Below are positions 10,800 through 22,324 of a DNA stretch of 64,000 bases, piece after piece; within the stretch, counting starts at the first letter, position 1; each line of letters starts with the position of its first letter. Origin of the DNA: Euclidia mi (Eukaryota; Arthropoda; Insecta; Lepidoptera; Erebidae); assembly GCA_944739405.2 (NCBI GenBank), contig OX123196.2:55032196-55096195 (forward strand), in the 5' to 3' direction. The notes below the pieces were generated by a model, which worked only from the letters and a program-made list of their open reading frames with translations, was not told the DNA's origin and made no database searches. Made by a program: the position numbers and the translations under genes.

Positions 10800-13700
10800 A
10801 TGTCACAAACCGACTTGAAAAGCGACGATGAAAGCTTTCATTCAGCAACTAGCTTTGATGACAGCTTTGTTAGTGTACCTTCTCTGGGAGACATTCTTCG
10901 GTCTCAGTTTTCAGACGTACCCAAGCACTTTAATGTAGTCCATATAAATGCACAGAGTATTCCTGCTCATTTCCCTGATACGCTGGCTAACTTAGACTGC
11001 CATAATATACATGCCATTCTTGTGTCCGAGTCATGGTTGAAACCATGCCTACCATCAATTTCTTATATTCTTCCAGGTTTCCAACTAATCAGGATTGATC
11101 GCAGTATCGGCGGTGGTGGCGGTGTTGCCATATATTTACGCACTTACATTCCTTATCAGATTGTCTCTACGTCATCACAACCGCCACCGTCGAATGCTGG
11201 CGAGCATCTCTTTTTAGAAGTGGAACTTCAACACACAAAACTTTTATTGGGCGTATATTATTCTCCTTCGCGTCATATTAACTATTTTTCTTCATTTGAG
11301 CAAATCCTGGAAAATCTCACACCTTCCTATGATCATACCATTATTATGGGTGATTTTAATACTTGCCTTCTCAAGCAGGATTCAAGAACTACATCTTTTT
11401 TTTTCGTTTTGCTATCAGTTATCACTAGGTAGGTAACTGGTAAACATGTTTAATATAATTATTGATGTTTGGCTTGTGTTTTGTACCCACTGTTTTGTAC
11501 CTTCGTGATTCACTAGTAGGGCCCCGTAGAATATCAGTGCCAGCAAGTCTGGTATTATGCTAAACGGGGTCCTATTACTGCCACGACCTGGTCTTACCAT
11601 GTATTGTATAGATATATATGTATATTTTATTTTATTTTTGTTAATGTTCTTACCTTCTTTTATTTTAATATGTATATACTTGGGTCTGGGTGTGGCGGCA
11701 ATAAATCATTTTTCATTTCATTTCTTCATTTCATTTCTTTACGACGTGTTACAGAATCCTGCAATTTGACTATTCTAAATCTCGATGCAACACATCACTT
11801 TCCTAATACTACTCCTTCTCTTCTCGATCTTATTCTAGTTTCTTCTTCCAATCATGTTCATAGGCATGGTCAATGTTCAGGTGACGCATTTTCTTACCAT
11901 GACCTCATCTATCTCTCTTACAATATACGCCCACCTAAACTGAAGCCAAGGATCATACTGCAGCGCAATTTTGGTGGAATGGATCATGATAAAATTCGTG
12001 AGGACGCGGCTAATATAGATTGGGAATCACTGTTCTCCTCAGATTGCGTCGACACTAAAGTCCATATTTTAACAACTCAACTAATTAAGTTGTATGACGT
12101 GCATGCGCCAGTTCGTGCAATCAGAATCAAACATTTACCTGCCCCGTGGCTGACAGAGGACATTAAAAAGCTCATGGCGAAGAAAAGTGCAGCGAAGTCA
12201 AGATTTAAGCATAAACCAACTCCAACGAACCACGAAAAATACGTGGCCATAAGAAATTACTGCAACAAGGTGTGTAGGAAAGCACAACGCCAACATATCC
12301 ATAAGTTAGTTGAAAACGGTGATCCAGCAAAGGTCTGGAAATTTCTCAAAACTTTGGGTGTTGGTAAGACACAGCAAAAATCTATTCCAAATAATATCAA
12401 TATTGACTCTCTTAACATACATTTCTCTTCCTCGTCCAAGTTTGATGAAAATATTAAAAGCAACACTCTACAGCATCTTTCCTCTTTACCAACCCCAGAT
12501 TATTCTCCTTTTATCTTCTCTCAATTCACCGCTTGTGATGTTAAGAAGAGCATTCTCGAAATCACGTCTAATGCAATCGGTAATGACTGTGTAAGCCGCA
12601 AAATGATCCTTCCCATCCTTGACCAAATCCTTCCAGTCCTATGCAATATCTTAAATCAGTCTATTTCTTGTGGCATCTTTCCCTCAGCGTGGAAAGAAGC
12701 ACTGATTATTCCCCTGCCTAAAAAACCTAAACCTTGTACTTTAGCAGATTACCGTCCTATATCCATATTACCATTCCTATCAAAAGTCCTAGAACGTCAC
12801 ATCCATAAACAACTTAGTTCCTTCCTTTCTGAAAATTCCCTCCTTAATCCTTACCAATCAGGTTTCCGACCTGGACACAGTACCACCACGGCTTTAGTTT
12901 GTGTTACAGATGACATTAGGCAAGGGATGGACAGTGGCAATCTAACAGTGCTCTCGTTACTTGACTTCAGTAATGCGTTCAACACTGTGGATTTCCACAT
13001 CATGCTTGGCATCCTCGGCTCTCTTAACATATCTCCATCGGTAATTGACTGGTTTCAAAGTTACCTGTTTGGTCGCCGGCAACGTGTCCGCGTTGAAGAT
13101 ACTTATTCCACTTGGTCTAACACGAATGCAGGTGTACCACAGGGTGGCGTGCTATCCCCCTTACTCTTCGCAATATTTATTAATGCCATTTCAAACCAAT
13201 TAGTTTCATCCTACCACCTTTACGCAGATTTACAAATTTACACGCAAGCTCCCTTTGACAAGCTAGCAGAAGCCTGTAAGACTATTAACTCGGACCTCGA
13301 GCGGATCTGCGAATGGACTCAGAAGTATGGACTCGTAGTGAACCCTGAAAAAACCCAACTGATTGTTATTGGCAGCCCAAGAATGTTGGCTAAAATTGTC
13401 TGGTCTGATCTACCACGAATCAGTTTTAATGGCAAAGACCTATCATTTAGGAAAACCGTTAAAAATTTGGGTATCCATATAGATGAAACAATGTCTTGGC
13501 GACTTCAGATACAAGAAACAAGTCGAAAACTGTTTGCTTCAGCCGCTTCAATACGAAAATTACGCAATTTCCTCCCAACTGCAACTAAAATTGCACTTGC
13601 ACAATCTTTGCTTCTGCCGATCCTTGACTACGCTGATGTCAGCTATCTTGACCCCACAGAGGAGCAACTGAACAAACTTGAGCGTCTCCAAAATTTCTGC

Positions 13701-14072
13701 ATACGTTTTATATTTGGTTTACGCAAATATGATCATGTTTCAGAATTCCGCAACAGGCTCAAGTGGCTTCCGATTCGCCTTCGCAGAAATACTCATATTC
13801 TCACATTACTGTATAATATCCTGTTTAATCCCAATAGTCCCTCATATCTTAAAGAACGTTTTAAGTTCCTTCATGACACACATTTAAGGTCCTTGAGGTC
13901 GTCTGTGGACTTGAGGCTGGAGATGCCAATGCATTCCACTAATTATTTTGACAAATCTTTTACTGTACAAGCTGTGCGCCTGTGGAATGCATTGCCTCTA
14001 GATATTCGTAGAGCAAAATCACCTAGTATATTTAAAGGTTTGTTGAAATCGCACTATCTTTCATCCATATAA
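10800..14072 (+). pseudogene. LINE ORF2: endonuclease-reverse transcriptase, disrupted
   Basis: Endonuclease motifs in order are HINAQSI, the catalytic-Glu motif VSESWL, GGGVAIYLR and IIMGDFNT; the expected SDH motif reads SYH, a lost catalytic Asp. RT motifs follow: DYRPISILPFLSKVLER, QSGFRPGHST, LLDFSNAFNTVD, GVPQGGVLSPLLF, and 'YHLYADLQIY' where YADDLQIY is normal, so one Asp codon is missing. The C-terminus has the usual 'RLKWLPIRLRRN' and 'SFTVQAVRLWNALP' blocks. A ~345-bp insertion at about 11396-11741 brings in a stop at 11430-11432; upstream and downstream parts remain in the same frame. The protein would nick DNA and prime reverse transcription on LINE RNA, but this copy should do neither. 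Confidence 0.85.
11396..11741 (+). mobile_element. Short LINE 3' end inserted in ORF2
   Basis: The coding sequence breaks off after '...DSRTTS' and resumes at 'RVTESCNL'. Between them lies a non-coding block with 'gggccccgtagaatatcagt', 'aaacggggtcctattactgc', then AATAAATCATTT and a (TTTCA)n-like tail. This is the 3' end of a different LINE family, 5'-truncated. A short T-rich target duplication is likely but its limits are blurred by the tail. Confidence 0.65.
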
Positions 14073-14112
14073 CATCTTTCATTATAGTTATAGTATGTAT
14101 TATATATTATTT

Positions 14113-14117
<5 letters not shown>

Positions 14118-14186
<69 letters not shown>

Positions 14187-14200
14187 CGTGTATATATATG
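14118..14200. repeat. (TA)n(TG)n microsatellite
   Basis: About eighteen TA units pass directly into about fifteen TG units. It lies in the LINE 3' UTR, 45 bp after the ORF2 stop. A looser TATG/TGTG stretch continues to about 14245. Confidence 0.95.
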
Positions 14201-14464
14201 TAGGTATATGTGTGTGTATGTATATATGTGTCTGTATATCTATGAACTTCTTGTATACCATTCTGGTTGTCTTTAAACTACACCATTTATCGCACTAAAC
14301 TTATTTACCATCTGTCCATCCTAAGGTTGCCTGGCAGAGATTGCTTTTAGCGATAAGGCCGCCATTTGTACATTCTGTTTGCGTTTTGTATATATTTTGT
14401 TCTATAATGTAACTTTTTGTAAGGTGTACAATAAAGAATAATCAATCAATCAATCAATCAATCA

Positions 14465-15029
14465 TTTGTATCTCAAGGGCCAAGATATCGATTCCCGGTT
14501 GAATACAGAGTGGTTTCCGCATTTGGATGCATTGCTTTTGCTGCTTTGAAAAGCTTTTCTGCATCTGTATATCTACAGGTTCTATTCACTGCGGTGTCTA
14601 TTTTCATAGGCTTTGATTGATAAAGGGATTGATGCAGAAACTCGTTTCCCGTGGGTCTTGAAGTACTATAACAGAGAGCTAGAATATAAGCAAGATTTAT
14701 GAGTGGTCAAAGAATACTTGAACTATTAAGGTTTAAAAGTTCTATAATATGCACTTTAGTTGTATTGAGAATGAAAGGATTTCAAAGCATTTTACATTTT
14801 ATTTTGGCATTCTCTTTTCTTAATATACAGTAGCTTTGTACATAAAGTTTAATATTTTTAGGTTCACCTCATTAAGCTATTTCGGTAATGTCCTTATATT
14901 CCCGAAATTCTGCCAATAGCTCACCAATTTCTACACGAAAAATGCCTTCAATTCGGTATTTATTCGGCAGGGGTGGATTTATCGCGAGCCGTATTAGGTC
15001 ACACGTGGTTTTATACTGCCATGACTTAC
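14465..15029. other. No gene seen
   Basis: AT-rich DNA after the LINE tail. A 71-aa minus frame (14872-15087) begins in the adjoining repeat zone and shows no domain. Confidence 0.45.
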
Positions 15030-15600
15030 TGCCAGGAGACGACTTTAGTGATGGACGACGCGACGTGCGGCGGGCGATACGAAACACGATATGCTAAGCC
15101 ACATGTGATACGACAAGTGATTCGTGACGGTGTGATGTGTTTTCTACTTGACGGACTACACGCAACAGGTGATAGGCTAAACGACAAGCATTTTGATACG
15201 CGATATGCGACAGGCAATGAGTTACGTGACACGCAATTGACTAAGCAATGCTCAAAAAGCAGTATCATGATACTGGCAATGCAGTATGCGATACGCGATG
15301 GATTAAGGGTCCTTCTACGGACTAAGCGACTCGCTGTGGACTAAAGAACACGCGATGTCCCAAGCTAATAAAATGGACTAAACAATGCCCAACAGGCAAA
15401 TTGTCGTGATAACAGCGATGCAGTATGCGATAAGCGACTTTCTACGAACTAAGCAACTCGCCACGGACTAAACTAACACTATCTAGTAGCGTACAAACGA
15501 CGGGTTAAGCAATACGCGACGAGCTAAGGGAATTAAGCGACGCGATATGAAACACTATTATATTGGCTAAGCGATCCGCAACAGGCGTCTCAATGCTCTC
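15030..15600. repeat. Degenerate short-motif repeat zone (GCGATACGCGA-like)
   Basis: Variants of three motifs recur irregularly: GATACGCGATATGCGACA, GACTAAGCAATGC/GACTAAGCGACTCG and GCAGTATGCGATA. For example, CAGTATGCGATA occurs near 15281 and 15420 and GGACTAA-like pieces near 15317, 15337, 15372 and 15457. Spacing is not constant, so this looks like a very decayed satellite or a scrambled repeat and not a recent tandem array. Short frames on both strands here are by-products. Confidence 0.55.
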
Positions 15601-16983
15601 AACTCCGTCACCGCTGCTTGTCAGTATCCCTCGTCGCATACTAAGTCGCTGTCGCATGTCGCTATGCCTGATATCGTGGTTATGCCTTACAGGTCACAGG
15701 TCAAGTGTGATTTATTGCTTCATTAGTACACCACAGGTCTGTATGCGTTACTACGGATTTGGGTTATATTTACCTGATAACGGAGAAATAACACATAAGA
15801 TAATTTTATTATATTGTTTTTTTATGCCAAGTAAATTGATCACGAATAAATGAGATGCGAAGCAGTTTTAGATTGAGAATAAGTTTAATCTTTATTCAAC
15901 AACAAACTAATTAATAAAAACATATTTTTGTGGTTGAATCCAATCACACGATGAACCATGCTACGCCTTGCATTGTCTGTGATCTGTCTGCCCTAAGCAG
16001 TGTGTGTGGACTGAGCATAGCTTCCAATACCTTATAGCTTAGACCATATGCCTGTCACCCCTTATCGGCGTTACATTGGAATTACACACAATAGATTCAG
16101 CCAAGCAACTCAACTTAGCACAAAAAAAATCATACGGCTTACACGGAAAAATTAGCCGTGAAAACGTAAGGAACAGCCCTCGTTCCTAATCATAAACCGA
16201 AATCTTCATACACCCGGGAACAGATACAAAATCTTCGATACAATAATAATAGTTGCAGCAATCCCTTCGTCCCAAATGATGGATGTGTTCTCAATATTAT
16301 GTTTGGTATCGCCCCAATGTAGCACCGATACGTCAAATATACAATAATGTCCGGTTTTTATGCGTAGCACCCGGCGCTTGCTTGGGATGTTATATATGAG
16401 AAATAGCTCTGTCTTTTAGCAAGAAGGTTTGAAAGCTTAGAAATCACGAGGTAGATTTTCATAAAATATGGAGTTACTTTTGAAAACAACTAGGTACCTA
16501 AATTGATTTTAATGAGGCTTGCTGTACACAAGCATTTATGAAATTAGTGTATAACTTGAACACCACTTTGATGAAACTTTCAAATAATTTAGAAAAGTAC
16601 TTAGGCTATCTTTTGTTAGAACTGACCAGTACGTATTGTAATGAATATAGGTATAGTTAAGTTAATATTTTGTAATGTTCCTGTGAAAATAAAAATAACT
16701 TTACAAGTAAATTATATTTCGTAACAGCGTACACAGATTTCAAATAAATAAACATATGTATCTATATAGAGTGGCGGCGCTTGCCAATTTACTGAAATGA
16801 CATGCATGATTCATTAGCTAAGTGAGAAGTCACGTGTAGAACCAAAAATTTGTACAATAAATATCTGTACCATCTACGCCAGTAAGTTATACTGCCGATT
16901 GCCGTTTTTAGAGCCGTTATCGTAATAATAGCTCAAGTAATAAGGCATCGTCAAAATCTATGAGTATATTGACGGTGCTAAGA
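15601..16983. other. No gene seen
   Basis: AT-rich DNA with no recognisable element over nearly 1.4 kb. A 96-aa plus frame at 15563-15853 has no known domain and starts inside the repeat zone. Confidence 0.45.
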
Positions 16984-17270
16984 TGATGATGATTACGCCT
17001 GTATCCGCGAAGAGATAGCCAGAGATGCAATAATAAACCTCAATTTCAACCCGTTATGTATTTTCAGGACCCACGTAATGGGGGGCGAGCCTATTGCCGT
17101 TACCGGGCACATGGCCAGACTTCCTGCTACTAATGTCCTGCTGCCCTGTACCATACTGTGTGTGTGGGCAAAGGCATAAACAGGAAGGTTTTACCCTACC
17201 CAGGAATCGAACCCGGGTCCTCCCGATCAGCAAACATATGCGCTATCCACTGGACCACGGAAGCAGTCTA
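16984..17270 (-). repeat. tRNA-derived SINE, full length
   Basis: On minus the head reads GTGGTCCAGTGGATAGCGCA, then GGACCCGGGTTCGATTCCTG, i.e. pol III A and B boxes. The body contains 'gcatctctggctatctcttc' and 'gcggatacaggcgtaatc', and the element ends in an (ATC)n tail (16984-16992 on plus as gatgatgat). This is a well-known lepidopteran SINE structure. It is not a tRNA gene because no acceptor stem closes and a 200-bp body follows. Confidence 0.75.
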
Positions 17271-17689
17271 GACGGATTCGACTATAATAATAATATAACT
17301 ATTCTAGGACCACTCTCACTCACGCTATCTACAAGGAGACCAAAGATTAGAATATTGATTTAAGAAATTATTTGTTCAGAACCGCGTGTTAAAATCTTCG
17401 TCGCATCCACACAACTTTTTAATACGGTACTGGCATCGTATCTGTCACATTCATTTTGAATTTTATTGTCAACTGAGTCTCGTTCTAAGCATCATTGTAA
17501 TAAATGTTCATTAAAAGTTATAGTCGTGAACACAGCTTATTATTCAGGAAACTAATATTATCTGAGATCCCCAAACTTTCATCATAATTATATCTATCAT
17601 ACTAATTTTTAATTACTCTTACCTAACGTCGCAATTGAGCGATGTTATCACATGACTTTTGCGTGTGAAGATAGTTTTGAGGCTGGAGA

Positions 17690-17855
17690 GTAACATTGGC
17701 TTTCTCGTGGTTCTACGCCCTTGCTTTACGAACGTGGCAGTAAATCTAAATATAGAGTATTTAAGTAATTATTTTATAAATTTATTATTTTTACGTTCAT
17801 AAGCGTCACATTGTGACCCAAATGAATAAAAGATTTTGACTTTGACTTTGCTTAT
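17690..17855 (+). repeat. LINE 3' tail
   Basis: The block 'gcccttgctttacgaacgtg gcagtaaat' leads to AATGAATAAAAG and ends in (TTTGAC)n. A related piece is at 37545-37680 ('gcatttgctttgcgaactgg', 'gaataaataaaag'). It is a 5'-truncated LINE end with no ORF. Confidence 0.5.
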
Positions 17856-18650
17856 TTTTATCACGATAACCGATTTCTGCGCGGGCGAAGTCTATTACAT
17901 CTATTTTATAAATAAGTATCGACACAGTCAAGGTCAATAACCACTAGTCTGAACCAACATAGTCAATCGTTATTTTTGTAATGTAGTTTCTTTTTCGTCG
18001 TGTTCGCATGGGCAAAGTACCCCCTTAGTACATTAAACATCGCATGCACACAAACCTAAACAAACATTTTTAAACTTCTTGTACAATAAAACCGGAACAA
18101 ATACAACTAATAAGCTATCTACTAATATTCAATTTGCTTTCGCTATGTACGTTACTTAAAATCCCAGCAGAGACAAAATAGATCACGCCATAAAACCTTT
18201 AATCAAACACAGGACCCACCCAAAACAGTGCTAATCGCTCCCAAAACAGAACCAATACAAAACACTTTACACACAAAATAAATATCTCGTCAGTCCCCAC
18301 ATGTCTAGTTAATACGGTGAGAATAGAGACATTTTTATTTTTCGAACGAATCCACCTGTCTTGCGCTAAACAAGAATGATGGTTACCCTCACCGCTCGTT
18401 TGTCCGGATAATTTGCACAAAGTTTTTGTCCTCCATCCTTTTTAGTCGTGATAACGTAATCATTGTTAGAGAATTCGCTTGTATTATTTATAAAGCTGGA
18501 TCCTTAGAGAATCGGGTAATTTTGGGGTAAACATTTTCATGTCAGTTTTATTTTTTATGGGTTCTACTTTGATGTTGGGAGATTAGTGATTCAGTGAAGT
18601 GACGCAAATTTTAATAATAACTTTAGCAACATTGCTTAATCATTAATGGT
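17856..18650. other. No gene seen
   Basis: AT-rich DNA. A 73-aa minus frame at 18199-18420 has no recognisable domain. Confidence 0.45.
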
Positions 18651-18900
18651 AACAGTGATAGCCTAGTGCAGAGACCAATGAACTGCTACGCAGAATGTCT
18701 TCAGTTCAAACGTACGGCGCGCATAAACTAAACGGTGAAGAAGAACATCGGTAAGAAACCTGAATGTCTGAGAGATTTCCATAATCATCTCGAAAGAGAT
18801 GTGACGTCCGCCAGCCTGCTCTTGGCCATCGTGATGTATCGTGATGTAATATGGCCTAACACTTCATAATGAGATGAGGCCATTAGCAACCTGTGGAACA
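18651..18900 (+). repeat. tRNA-derived SINE
   Basis: The head reads AGTGATAGCCTAGTGCAGAG with a degraded B box (TCAGTTCAAACG). The body has AAACGGTGAAGAAGAACATC, 'cctgaatgtctgagagattt' and 'ggccatcgtgatgt'. A better preserved copy lies at 35101-35398 and a head-only copy at 48287. Confidence 0.7.
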
Positions 18901-19314
18901 GGTTATGTGTTATATTATATACCTACTTAAGGTTGTTGATGAACACCGCTTAATTTATTAGCATGTGTTCGATTAATTTTGAAAGCTAGTCAAATGTTTT
19001 AATAGGTTAGTAAAAGCATAAACCAGTACAATTGACTCTGAATTATATCAAATAGGTTCGTCTTTTGTTGTAGCTTCAAACAAAATAGCCCAATAAGTTG
19101 ATACACCTACGCTTTCTGTTAGAGCTAATGCGTGGGTTGCTCCTATATAAACAGTCTTTGAAAATATTAAGTATTCGTTCCAAAATCATCGGATCTAAAC
19201 AAACTTTTGAACAATATTTATCCCTATATAATATTAATAATATTTGTATTGAATTGTAGGTGGTTATTATGTAGGTAAAGCTAACCCTTTATCGAATAAA
19301 ATTATAAATTGGCA
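18901..19314. other. No gene seen
   Basis: AT-rich DNA between the SINE and the GC-rich repeat, with no recognised feature. Confidence 0.45.
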
Positions 19315-19950
19315 GTGTTGTACTCCCCCACGTGGGATCTCTACCTTATCGTGGTGGGAGGGGGCTCAGTAGCCGTGGGTTCCAGGCACACCCACGGTGA
19401 AGCTAAGCGGGATCCCGGGAGGGGACGCTCCATGTGGGCTTGACTCACTCAAGCTTGCGTAGGATGCGTCCCAAGGTGCGGGTGCGGGGGACAGTTCTGT
19501 CTGTGCCTCGCAGTCGGGTGTGATCGCGGGAGGAGAGGCGTGTCGGTGTTGCGTTGCTGCGCACCCTATCTCCCGCGACCAAATAGGGGCGCACCATTGG
19601 TTGCGTCGCGGTGAGGCCGTAGAGGAAGAGGAGATGCGGTGTTGCGTTGCCGTCCTCCCTATTCGCTGCGGCCGTTGGGTGTTTTAGCGGCGGAGCCCAA
19701 CACCTTCATCCGCCGCCAAGGGGCCTTGTTCGGGGCCCGCTTGACCATCTGGCGGGCCAATACCCGTCGGGGGGTAGACGAATGCTTCGGCGATACCCTT
19801 CCCTCCGACACACGGGTACATGAGGAACACGGATTGGTTTTTAGTCAGTAAGAGTCTGACAGTCCCCTTCGCCCTTCCCCCAGGACGGAGGGACTCCATG
19901 AAGATTTTCCAACCCGACAACAAAAACGGTGTTGTACTGCCTTCTTCATA
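19315..19950 (+). repeat. GC-rich R1-type LINE-derived repeat
   Basis: This 635-bp block is far more GC-rich than its surroundings. It contains GGGATCCCGGGAGGGGACGC, 'gcggcggagcccaacacctt', and near its 3' end 'tagtcagtaagagtctgaca' followed by 'gaagattttcc' and an A-rich end. The last part is the standard 3' terminus of abundant lepidopteran R1-clade LINEs and their non-autonomous derivatives. No RT is present. Two overlapping open frames (19639-19851 plus, 19684-19962 minus) reflect composition, not coding. Confidence 0.55.
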
Positions 19951-20264
19951 AAAGGAACACACTGTCCAAAATGTTATGTTCCCAGTTTGTTAGTTTAGGC
20001 TCTGCGATGAGATGCCACTCAAGGCACGTCTTTTCATAGAGACTTCAAATGCATAATTGCTTGCTTTCCTTATTAATATAAGTGTGCACATCTAATATAT
20101 AGCTACGTTGTCTTTAAATAAGTTAAAGAAATTAAGGTGCTAAATATTTTGAATCTGCTACCCTTTTAACTTTAACAGTAGGTAACTCCAAATAAAATAA
20201 TAAAAATAAAATAAAAATACGTTTATATAAATCGCCTTTGAGAAGCCTATTTAAACAAACTATT

Positions 20265-21345
20265 TAAACAAATATGGGTAGCCCTATAGCACCGGTAATG
20301 GCCAACATCTGGATGGAGCACTTTGAGGAATCCATAGACATGCAGGCGTCAAATGTGAAACTATGGAAAAGGTATGTCGACGATATCTTCTGCATCATGA
20401 AGGGCAACAAGCAGGACATAGAACAATTCGCAGACAAATTGAACTCCATACATCCGAACATCCAATTCACACTCGAAATGGAGGTAGACGGATCGTTACC
20501 CTTTCTCGACGTTAAAGTGACAGTGAGAGATGATGGTACCCTTGGACACACTGTGTATAGGAAACCGACACACACCGACAGGTATCTCAACGCGAACTCG
20601 CACCACCATCCGTGGCACTTGGATTCCGTGGTGTCCTCGTTAGTGAACAGAGCGTATGACCTATGTGACCCTGAACAATTAAATAGTGAGCTGTCACATG
20701 TTTGGGAGGTACTTAGGCGCAACGGATACTAGAAAAGAATACTCCGTCGGAAGAGGGACGAGCGTAAACCTGAAGTAAGCAGAGTGCCCGCTTACATGTC
20801 GTATCTAATGGGAGTGACGGACAAAGTTGGAACAGTACTCAAGAAATACTCCATCAAGACTATATACAGTCCGCTCTCTAAGATAGCACACAATCTGCGT
20901 ACCCCAAAGGATGTCATTCCTCTCCAAACACCTCTACAAAGTCGATTGCAGCTGTGGTAGTTCATATATCGGGCAGACTAAGCGTACAATCGCTGAAAGA
21001 GTAAAGGAACATATCGCAGGTATAAAAAACCGACATATTAATAAGTCGGCGATAGCTGAGCATTTGTTGGAGTCTGGACCAAACCATTGGATAGAACTGC
21101 ATCAACCACAAGTCTTATCCACCGATCGTCACTATTACTCCAGGATAGTACGTGAAGCGGTAGAAATCAAGAAATATAACAATTTCAACCGGGAGGATGG
21201 ATATAGATTATCGGCTACTTGGAATCCAGTCATCAGCAAATGTAAACACCGCCGCAGTGATAAATCTCAACAGTGTGTAGACGTCATTAGTGTAGTGTGT
21301 CAGAGTACTAACATAACGCACTTAAATAAAGACCAGTGACAATAC
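20265..21345 (+). mobile_element. 5'-truncated Penelope-like element
   Basis: The element keeps the C-terminal half of a Penelope-type reverse transcriptase followed by a GIY-YIG endonuclease, a combination unique to Penelope-like elements. It begins abruptly at the RT motif MGSPIAPVMANI, so the N-terminal half and any terminal repeats are lost. It ends shortly after the endonuclease. Confidence 0.85.
20274..21339 (+). pseudogene. Penelope RT/GIY-YIG endonuclease, broken
   Basis: The first part (20274-20729) has the RT motif B MGSPIAPVMANI, the catalytic box WKRYVDDIF and LPFLDVKVTV. A TAG at 20730-20732 interrupts the frame, which then continues (RRKRDERKPEVSRVPAYMSY...) to about 20930. There a one-base shift moves the frame to YKVDCSCGSSYIGQTKRT, the GIY-YIG core, followed by RVKEH and a C-terminal helix region ending at 21337-21339. 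The YVDD and GIY-YIG residues are themselves intact. Penelope proteins copy their RNA by target-primed reverse transcription. One stop, one frameshift and 5' loss make this copy inactive. Confidence 0.85.
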
Positions 21346-21502
21346 TAATCATATAGACTTGAACTACCTACAAAAAAAACGTGTATACCTACACAATAGT
21401 GAGAGGCAAAAATGGCGGCCAATAGAGCTGCCCATATCGATATTTCTCTACAATAACATCGATAAAAGATTATAGGAATGTTTTCATATAGTCACCACGG
21501 TA

Positions 21503-21737
21503 CTATGCGTTTTGATTGACTAAGAATAGGATCGACTTGGCGCCATATTGGATACGAATTATGACTTTAATCAAATATTAATATTATTTAATAAACTACT
21601 ACTTATTTAACGTTTTTATTTAAATTTGATGGAAAACTTATTGATTTGCAAATAAGTTTCTTTGCAAATCGTACTTTTCATGTGAAATTTAACAGATAGC
21701 GGTCATTGACATTCCTATTCTTATTTAAAACGCATAG
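21503..21737. mobile_element. MITE with TA target duplication
   Basis: The ends are inverted repeats: CTATGCGTTTTGATTGACTA and, reversed on the right, CTATGCGTTTTAAATAAGAA, both leading to AAGAATAGG. TA flanks both sides (21501-21502, 21738-21739). At 235 bp with no coding potential it fits a Tc1/mariner-type MITE. Confidence 0.7.
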
Positions 21738-21813
21738 TACAATACCAATGGGTATTTTAAACATACATTTCTCAGCTTCACTTGTTGGTATATACTGTAA
21801 AAGCCCGAGCTGA

Positions 21814-21853
21814 GGTCAATCTTAGGATTTACCGGTAAATCCTAAGATTGACC
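21814..21853. repeat. Perfect 40-bp palindrome, no spacer
   Basis: The left arm GGTCAATCTTAGGATTTACC is followed directly by its exact reverse complement. There is no loop. The flanks (TGA / AAG) do not extend the symmetry. Confidence 0.95.
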
Positions 21854-22324
21854 AAGTCTCATCGGTAAAAATCCGAATAGTTATCTTATGTAAGTACCTG
21901 TTAAGTATCATTTTTTATGACCTGGTAACTGGACCTTTAGGTCAAGTCATATTTAAATTTAACGAACACTGCACTATCACTTAATTTTTAAATTGTTTTA
22001 GTTATTACAAGTAGAGATAAACTACGATAACATGACACGCCCTACCACCTGTCAAACGGTTGAATTTCGATCACATTCCACCGCTTGGTAGGTAAGTGGA
22101 AAGGCTATGAAATTTATATGAATATATATGAAAGAAAAGACGCTATGTTATTGTAGTTTATCTATAACTAAATGTGTTATTCAAGAGCCGTGATTTTCAA
22201 ACTGTGGGCCTTTCTCGGGGTGTCGCCGGTAAAAGGCAAAAGAGCAAGGTTCTAAATCTCATTGAGAAGGATGGACATAATATGTTGTATTTTAAATAAA
22301 ATGTGTTGTTTTTACGTCATAGTC
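21854..22324. other. No gene seen
   Basis: AT-rich DNA without recognisable feature. Confidence 0.4.

Larger units (their letters stand above)
9500..14464 (+). mobile_element. Near full-length jockey-superfamily LINE (CR1/L2-like), inactive
   Basis: It has the two-ORF layout of a non-LTR retrotransposon: ORF1 (9582-10289), a ~510-bp spacer, then ORF2 with an APE endonuclease, reverse transcriptase and C-terminal region, ending 14072. The 3' UTR contains a (TA)n(TG)n microsatellite. The element ends in AATAAAGAATAATC with a (CAAT)n tail at 14438-14464, a microsatellite tail typical of CR1/L2-type elements and not of poly(A) LINEs. ORF2 carries an internal insertion and changes in both catalytic domains, so the copy is dead. 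The clade is inferred from domain layout and tail, not from a tree. Confidence 0.8.

Noticed and set aside
16984..17270. tRNA gene on minus
   Set aside because: A and B boxes are present, but the acceptor stem does not close and a SINE body with an (ATC)n tail follows. The same holds for the tRNA-like heads at 7.2, 7.6, 18.7, 35.1, 38.7, 39.3, 50.6, 50.7 and 58.7 kb.
19639..19962. Overlapping GC-rich coding frames
   Set aside because: They lie in an R1-type repeat with no recognisable domain; length follows from high GC.
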